Shown one piece after another: positions 29,621 through 33,305 of a stretch of 33,305 bases of DNA (position 1 is its first letter; each line of letters opens with the position of its first letter). Under the pieces are notes generated by a model that was not told where the DNA came from, made no database searches, and was given only the letters and a program-made list of their open reading frames with translations. The DNA lies in assembly GCA_020057405.1 (NCBI GenBank), contig JAGVFW010000001.1, forward strand, positions 1-33,305. The letters are read 5' to 3'. Origin of the DNA: an archaeon. GTDB lineage: Archaea > Micrarchaeota > Micrarchaeia > Norongarragalinales > UBA97. The position numbers and the translations under genes are program-made.

Positions 29621-30418
29621 ATGGCTTCTGAAACTTTTGACAATTCTCGCATCGAAGTGAAAGCCAAGCCCAAGCTCCAAAAGCCCATCCTCATCGTCGG
29701 CCTCCCCGGCATCGGCCTGGTAAGCAAGCTAGCCGCCGACAACATGGTAAAGTCGCTAAAGGCCAAGAAATTCGCAACACTCTACTCGCCCCACTTTCCA
29801 AACCAGGTCCTCGCGCTCAAAAACGGCCGGCTTCGGATGTTTTCAATGAAGTTCTTCAGCACCAAAGTCGGCAAGCGCGACGTCATCGTGCTAAAGGGCG
29901 ACCTGCAGCCCCTAACAGTCGAAGGCCAGTACGAAGTGTGCGCAAAAGTGCTCGAGTACTCAAAGTCCCTCGGCTGCACCGAAGTGCTTGCAATGGCGGG
30001 CTATGCGACAAACAACCTGCCGCCAAAGCCGCAAGTGTTTGCAACCTCGACGAGCAAGGCAATGCTTTCGCGCCTGCTAAAGTCAAGCTGCGCGCTTTCC
30101 CCAAACATCGTCCCAATCGTCGGCATGGCCGGCATGCTTCCCGCAATCGCCCCCATGTACGACATTAACGGCGCGTGCCTGCTTGTCGAGACTCCGGGGC
30201 CCATCGCCGACGCCAACGGCTCAAAGGCATTAACCGAAGTCATCGCCAAACTGCTTGGCGGAAAGGTTGACACTAGCCAGCTCTCAAAGCGCGCCGAAAA
30301 GGCAAGTAGGCTAATCGCGAATTTCGAAAAGCAGGCTGCAAAAGCCGGCGCGGCCCCATCCGGTCACGGCGGCGCAATGCCGGAAATGGCGAAAAGCGAC
30401 TTAAGCTACATCCGCTGA
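29621..30418 (+). CDS. PAC2-family protein (proteasome-assembly-chaperone-like)
   Basis: The PAC2 family includes archaeal PbaA/PbaB-type chaperones. Recognised parts are ILIVGLPGIGLVSKLAADNM (strand and glycine loop), FATLYSPHFPNQVL, VIVLKGDLQPLTVEGQYEV, VLAMAGYATNN and PIVGMAGMLPAIAPMY. The 265 residues are normal in length. GGGGGGA lies 8 nt before ATG 29621, which selects that start; the frame is open upstream but lies inside nop10. The C-terminal 50 residues are a helical and Gly/Ala-rich tail (KAGAAPSGHGGAMPEM). It is co-transcribed with aIF2-alpha and nop10. Proteasome assembly is inferred from the family. Confidence 0.92.
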   Translation: MASETFDNSRIEVKAKPKLQKPILIVGLPGIGLVSKLAADNMVKSLKAKKFATLYSPHFPNQVLALKNGRLRMFSMKFFSTKVGKRDVIVLKGDLQPLTVEGQYEVCAKVLEYSKSLGCTEVLAMAGYATNNLPPKPQVFATSTSKAMLSRLLKSSCALSPNIVPIVGMAGMLPAIAPMYDINGACLLVETPGPIADANGSKALTEVIAKLLGGKVDTSQLSKRAEKASRLIANFEKQAAKAGAAPSGHGGAMPEMAKSDLSYIR

Positions 30419-30419
30419 A

Positions 30420-30575
30420 ATGAAACCAGAAAGCAACTTGCTTGAACCCCCATTGCCGCACCGGCTATTTGTTGCATTGTGCGCGTTTACTTTAGTTCTC
30501 GCAGTTGCGCGCGGCGCTTCTCCCGTTCTAGCACTCTCGGCCGTCGCATTCGCACTGGTTTTCGGCTGGCACTAA
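30420..30575 (+). CDS. Small membrane protein, 51 aa
   Basis: ATG 30420 lies 1 nt after the PAC2-gene stop. It starts MKPESNLLEPPLPHRLF, followed by two short hydrophobic helices (about 17-30 and 34-49) joined by ARGAS, and ends GWH. The start position and the hydrophobic composition suggest a real gene at the end of the aIF2-alpha operon. The family is unknown. Confidence 0.55.
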   Translation: MKPESNLLEPPLPHRLFVALCAFTLVLAVARGASPVLALSAVAFALVFGWH

Positions 30576-30625
30576 ACGAGTCCTGCCTCTAGGGTTAAGC
30601 GGGGTGCGCGCCTTCAACGCGTTTC

Positions 30626-30634
30626 TTTTAATAT
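30626..30634 (+). promoter_or_regulatory. TATA-like box for the gene at 30658
   Basis: TTTTAATAT is centred 28 nt before GTG 30658. It suggests that the protein starts there rather than at GTG 30604. Confidence 0.55.
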
Positions 30635-30657
30635 CGGCGGCGCCCATTCTACAGTTT

Positions 30658-31356
30658 GTGGACTTTTCCCCAGTACGCAAAAAAATACCTGAAATCGTAA
30701 GAAACAGGTTCAAGTCGGAGCCAGTTTTGGCTCGGGCAAAGGAAGCGTGGCGCGAACTCTGTGACGAAGACCGCGTGCTCGCCCGAATGAACCACTTGGA
30801 GGAATTTCATGAAGGCCGGGCGCACCCGCATTTTCTTGTCCCAAGCGCAGTCCTCTACCGCAACTTTTACGTTACTCACGTGCGGCCTGCGGTAACGGAG
30901 TTTGCGCTGCATTTTGCAAAGCACTTGAACCTGGATGTCGAACAAACGGGCGAGTTTCTGAAGGTTGCGGACAACCGTGATGAAATAGACCGGCTGGACG
31001 CGGGCGAGAGCTTGGCCGTTCACCCGACTTGCGGCGAACTCCGGGCGGTTTTCAGGAGCGCCCGCCGGGCGCTAGCAAAACGCCAGTTGCAGGAGTTTTT
31101 TCCATTCGCCGAGTTTACCAAAGAAGAGGTTTCGGAGCTAAAAGCCAAGTTAGTGGAACGGGAAAAACAGTTTGCCAGCCGGTCCGCCAAATCGCCTTCG
31201 CCAATTGCGTACTCCGACTTGTTTGAAGACATAGGCCATGCCGCGCTAGTACACTCTGTCGACATGGCCCGGCTGGTTGGTTCAAACCACTCAAACAAGT
31301 ACCGCGACATGTCATTTTACCTGACGTTACGACTATTTGAAAAACTGGAGAAATAG
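30658..31356 (+). CDS. Hypothetical helical protein, 232 aa, next to EndoQ
   Basis: I do not recognise this protein. It starts MDFSPVRKKIPEIVRNRF under the promoter argument; the GTG at 30604 would add an Ala/Ile/Leu-rich segment of 18 residues. It is all helical, with repeated amphipathic segments (EAWRELCDEDRVLARMNHLEEF, LHFAKHLNLDVEQTGEFLKV, TKEEVSELKAKLVEREKQFA) and many His residues (NHLEEFHEGRAHPHF). It ends in FYLTLRLFEKLEK. The EndoQ start lies 3 nt after its stop, so the two are probably co-expressed and may work in the same repair process, by inference from linkage only. Confidence 0.6.
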   Translation: MDFSPVRKKIPEIVRNRFKSEPVLARAKEAWRELCDEDRVLARMNHLEEFHEGRAHPHFLVPSAVLYRNFYVTHVRPAVTEFALHFAKHLNLDVEQTGEFLKVADNRDEIDRLDAGESLAVHPTCGELRAVFRSARRALAKRQLQEFFPFAEFTKEEVSELKAKLVEREKQFASRSAKSPSPIAYSDLFEDIGHAALVHSVDMARLVGSNHSNKYRDMSFYLTLRLFEKLEK

Positions 31357-31359
31357 AGC

Positions 31360-32679
31360 ATGCGTCCCCTATTCGCCGATTTCCACTTCCATTCCAAGTA
31401 CTCGCGTGCAGTCAGTCCCGCAATGTCGCTAGAGGGCCTTAGCTCGGGTGCGAAGAAAAAGGGCCTAGGGCTGCTTGGCACTGGCGACTTTAGCCACCCG
31501 CTTTGGTTTAAGGAACTAAAAGGAAAGCTCACTCCAGTCGGCGATACGGGTCTTTTCCGCCTGCGGACGGACGCTAACGAGACGCTTTTCACCCTCACTA
31601 ACGAAGTCGCGACATTCTTCTCAACGCCACAGGGTGCGAAGAAGACGCACCACATCATCCACGCCCCGTCCCTTGAAGTTGTCGAGCAGCTTAACGACGT
31701 TTATTCGAAGATGGGGAACCTGATGGCCGACGGCAGGCCAATGTTTGCAAAAACGAGCAACCCCGAATTCGTGGAGAAGAGTTTTGAAGTGTCAAAGGAC
31801 ATCATGATCTACCCCGCCCACGCCTTTACCCCCTGGTTTGGCGCATTCGGCAGCAATTCCGGCTACGACTCTTTGGAAGAAGCGTACGGAGACCAAGTCA
31901 AGCGCATCAAAGCACTTGAGACGGGGATGTCGGCGGACCCGGCAATGTGCTGGCGCATGTCGCAACTCGACAAGTTCACCCTCATCAGCAACAGCGACAG
32001 CCACTCAAACCACCCATGGCGGCTTGGCCGGGAATGCAACGCGTTTTCCTTTGCCCCAGGCGAATTGTCCTACGCCGCAATCCGCGCGGCGATTGAACAA
32101 AAGGACCGCGACCGTTTCCTCTTCACTGTCGAGACCCCGCCCGCTTACGGAAAGTACCACTGGGACGGCCACCGCCTGTGCAAATTCTCGTGTTCGCCGA
32201 AAGAATCGAAGAAACTGGGGGGCAAGTGCCCAGTGTGCAAGCAGTCGATGACGATTGGCGTCGAGTACCGCATCGAGGAACTCGCCGACAGGCCTGAAGG
32301 CTTTGTCCCGCCAGAGGCAATTCCATTCAAGGCCCTCCTGCCCCTCCACGAGCTTATCACTGTATTGCTTGGCGGCACGCTTTCAGGAAAGAAAGTGACT
32401 CTCGCCGCAGACAAACTCATGGCCGCGTTTCCAAGCGAGCTCGACATCCTGCTCTACGCGCAAGCAACTGAACTCATCAAGCACACTGACGAGGCCATAG
32501 TCGAGGCGATTCTGCTTAACCGCGAAGGCAAGATTGCAGTCAAGCCGGGTTTCGACGGGGAGTACGGCGTGCCGCAGCTGCCCGACTACCTGAAGTCCGC
32601 CAAGATTGAACGCAAGTCACGCGAGAAAAAGTTAGGCACTACAATTCCCAAAGTGCAGAAGAGCCTCGACGACTTCTAA
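31360..32679 (+). CDS. endoQ: Endonuclease Q, PHP-type DNA repair nuclease
   Basis: EndoQ cuts DNA 5' to deaminated bases such as uracil and hypoxanthine. The PHP metal site is visible as His9 and His11 (DFHFHSKYS), Asp43 (GTGDFSHP), His98/His101 (THHIIHAP), His154 (YPAHAFTPW), Asp213 and His215 (SNSDSHS). A zinc site follows (Cys274, Cys278, Cys290, Cys293; CKFSC ... CPVC) with the conserved tail GVEYRIEELADRP. The last nine residues KVQKSLDDF resemble the PCNA-interacting QxxLxxF motif, which in homologues recruits PCNA. The length of 439 residues is normal. ATG 31360 lies 3 nt after the upstream orphan stop. Confidence 0.92.
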   Translation: MRPLFADFHFHSKYSRAVSPAMSLEGLSSGAKKKGLGLLGTGDFSHPLWFKELKGKLTPVGDTGLFRLRTDANETLFTLTNEVATFFSTPQGAKKTHHIIHAPSLEVVEQLNDVYSKMGNLMADGRPMFAKTSNPEFVEKSFEVSKDIMIYPAHAFTPWFGAFGSNSGYDSLEEAYGDQVKRIKALETGMSADPAMCWRMSQLDKFTLISNSDSHSNHPWRLGRECNAFSFAPGELSYAAIRAAIEQKDRDRFLFTVETPPAYGKYHWDGHRLCKFSCSPKESKKLGGKCPVCKQSMTIGVEYRIEELADRPEGFVPPEAIPFKALLPLHELITVLLGGTLSGKKVTLAADKLMAAFPSELDILLYAQATELIKHTDEAIVEAILLNREGKIAVKPGFDGEYGVPQLPDYLKSAKIERKSREKKLGTTIPKVQKSLDDF

Positions 32680-32681
32680 TT

Positions 32682-33288
32682 TTACCCGTAAACGTGGTCC
32701 CAGTACTGCGGGTAGTTTTTCATCAAGTATTCCCGCAAAAGGTATTGAAACGCCAGTTGTTCGTCTCTATTGCGCTCGAATTGAGTTGTCGAGATTTTTG
32801 TGCCCAGCTTGCTTTTTTCCGTCGGCGGGTGACGGTGTTCAGCAGCGACGATGGCCGGGCCTACGACTGGATGGAACTGGTCGATTATGTCGACTTCCGC
32901 CGGCCTTGCTTTTGGCTGGAATTGCGCGTGGACCTGCCTTATTGCAGTTTGGAGCATCTTGTAGGACCGGCCAGAGGCCCGATAGTCAATTACCCTATAT
33001 CTTGCCGGTTTCTCGCCAGCCAGCGTTCTCGAAAGTGTTTTCATTCGCCGTTTTTTCTCAAGCTTTGCTTTCATCACCGTGATTGCATCCGATTCTTCTT
33101 CTTTTGAGGGGGGAAAGAGGTCGTAGTCGCGGGACTTCGGCGCGCCCACTACGTAAATCAGGTTGCCGGGATGGACCCTACGTTCGAATTCGTTTATTGC
33201 GCGAATGGTTTCGTGCAGTTGCCGCATCCTTTGGCCGACGAAAATAAGCCTGTCGTTCGGTTCGGCGTGTTCAAGCAGGTGCCGTGCC
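32682..33288 (-). CDS. Unidentified protein, 5' truncated at contig end
   Basis: The frame is open from the contig edge to the stop at 32682 on the minus strand. Before ATG 33227 it reads on in frame as ARHLLEHAEPNDRLIFVGQR, which is ordinary protein sequence, so the true start lies beyond the contig. Recognisable segments are IRAINEFERRVHPGNLIYVVG, PARYRVIDYRASGRSYKMLQ and the aromatic end YLLREYLMKNYPQYWDHVYG. The alternation of strands and helices suggests an alpha/beta fold. I cannot assign a family. Codons past 33288 are adapter and should be excluded. Confidence 0.65.
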
Positions 33289-33305
33289 AGATCGGAAGAG
33301 CGTCG
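33289..33305 (+). other. Illumina TruSeq adapter remnant
   Basis: AGATCGGAAGAGCGTCG is identical to the first 17 bases of the Illumina universal adapter read-through sequence. A chance 17-base match at a contig end is negligible. The genomic sequence therefore ends at about 33288. Confidence 0.95.

Noticed and set aside
33170..33200. GTTCGAATTC as a possible tRNA T-arm
   Set aside because: The flanking bases do not form the T stem or the other arms, and it lies within a coding frame.

Overview
The window is one end of an assembled archaeal contig. Archaeal identity is shown by eS6, eL42 and eS27, initiation factors aIF5B and aIF2-alpha, Nop10, a PriS/PriL primase with a GINS51-type protein, an EndoQ-type nuclease and an intron-containing tRNA-Trp. 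Start sites agree with this: most genes have a TATA-like box 24-32 nt upstream of the start codon, which suggests many leaderless mRNAs, and a minority carry a GGTGA Shine-Dalgarno site. Base composition is moderately GC-rich. The short genes, the many orphan surface proteins and the tight packing would fit a DPANN-type lineage, but no single gene here proves it. The last 17 bases match an Illumina adapter, so the contig ends artificially at about 33288, inside a gene.

Layout. 1-1760 is a remodelled stretch: the tail of an unknown gene, a methyltransferase-like C-terminal fragment, an orphan gene, a complete bacterial-style ECF sigma factor and a methyltransferase-like N-terminal fragment. 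1826-7534 holds a lipoprotein, a probable winged-helix protein, an orphan, an MgtC-family membrane protein, a RecB/Cas4-like Fe-S nuclease, a two-helix membrane peptide and a 517-residue orphan protein that share a bidirectional promoter. 7531-12235 has a PepA aminopeptidase, a metzincin-like protein, an SD-led orphan, a lipoprotein, two small membrane proteins and a multi-span membrane protein. 12270-15304 is a translation block (eS6, orphan, aIF5B). 15381-22154 is a cell-surface locus: a 1401-residue multidomain surface protein, a smaller anchored partner, and a divergent CARDB-repeat exoprotein.

22197-22406 is tRNA-Trp(CCA) with a 137-nt intron that may carry a guide RNA for its own anticodon. 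An AT-richer orphan gene follows, then RNase HII and a membrane protein with a cytosolic coiled coil. 25437-30575 is the conserved archaeal replication/translation cluster: priL-priS, GINS51, eL42-eS27, aIF2-alpha-nop10-PAC2 protein, and a small membrane protein. 30658-32679 pairs an orphan with EndoQ, whose C-terminus looks like a PCNA-binding motif. A truncated minus-strand gene closes the window.

The most unusual items are the ECF sigma factor in an archaeal setting, the tRNA-Trp intron with anticodon complementarity, and the orphan genes around them. I see no CRISPR array, insertion sequence, rRNA or replication origin.
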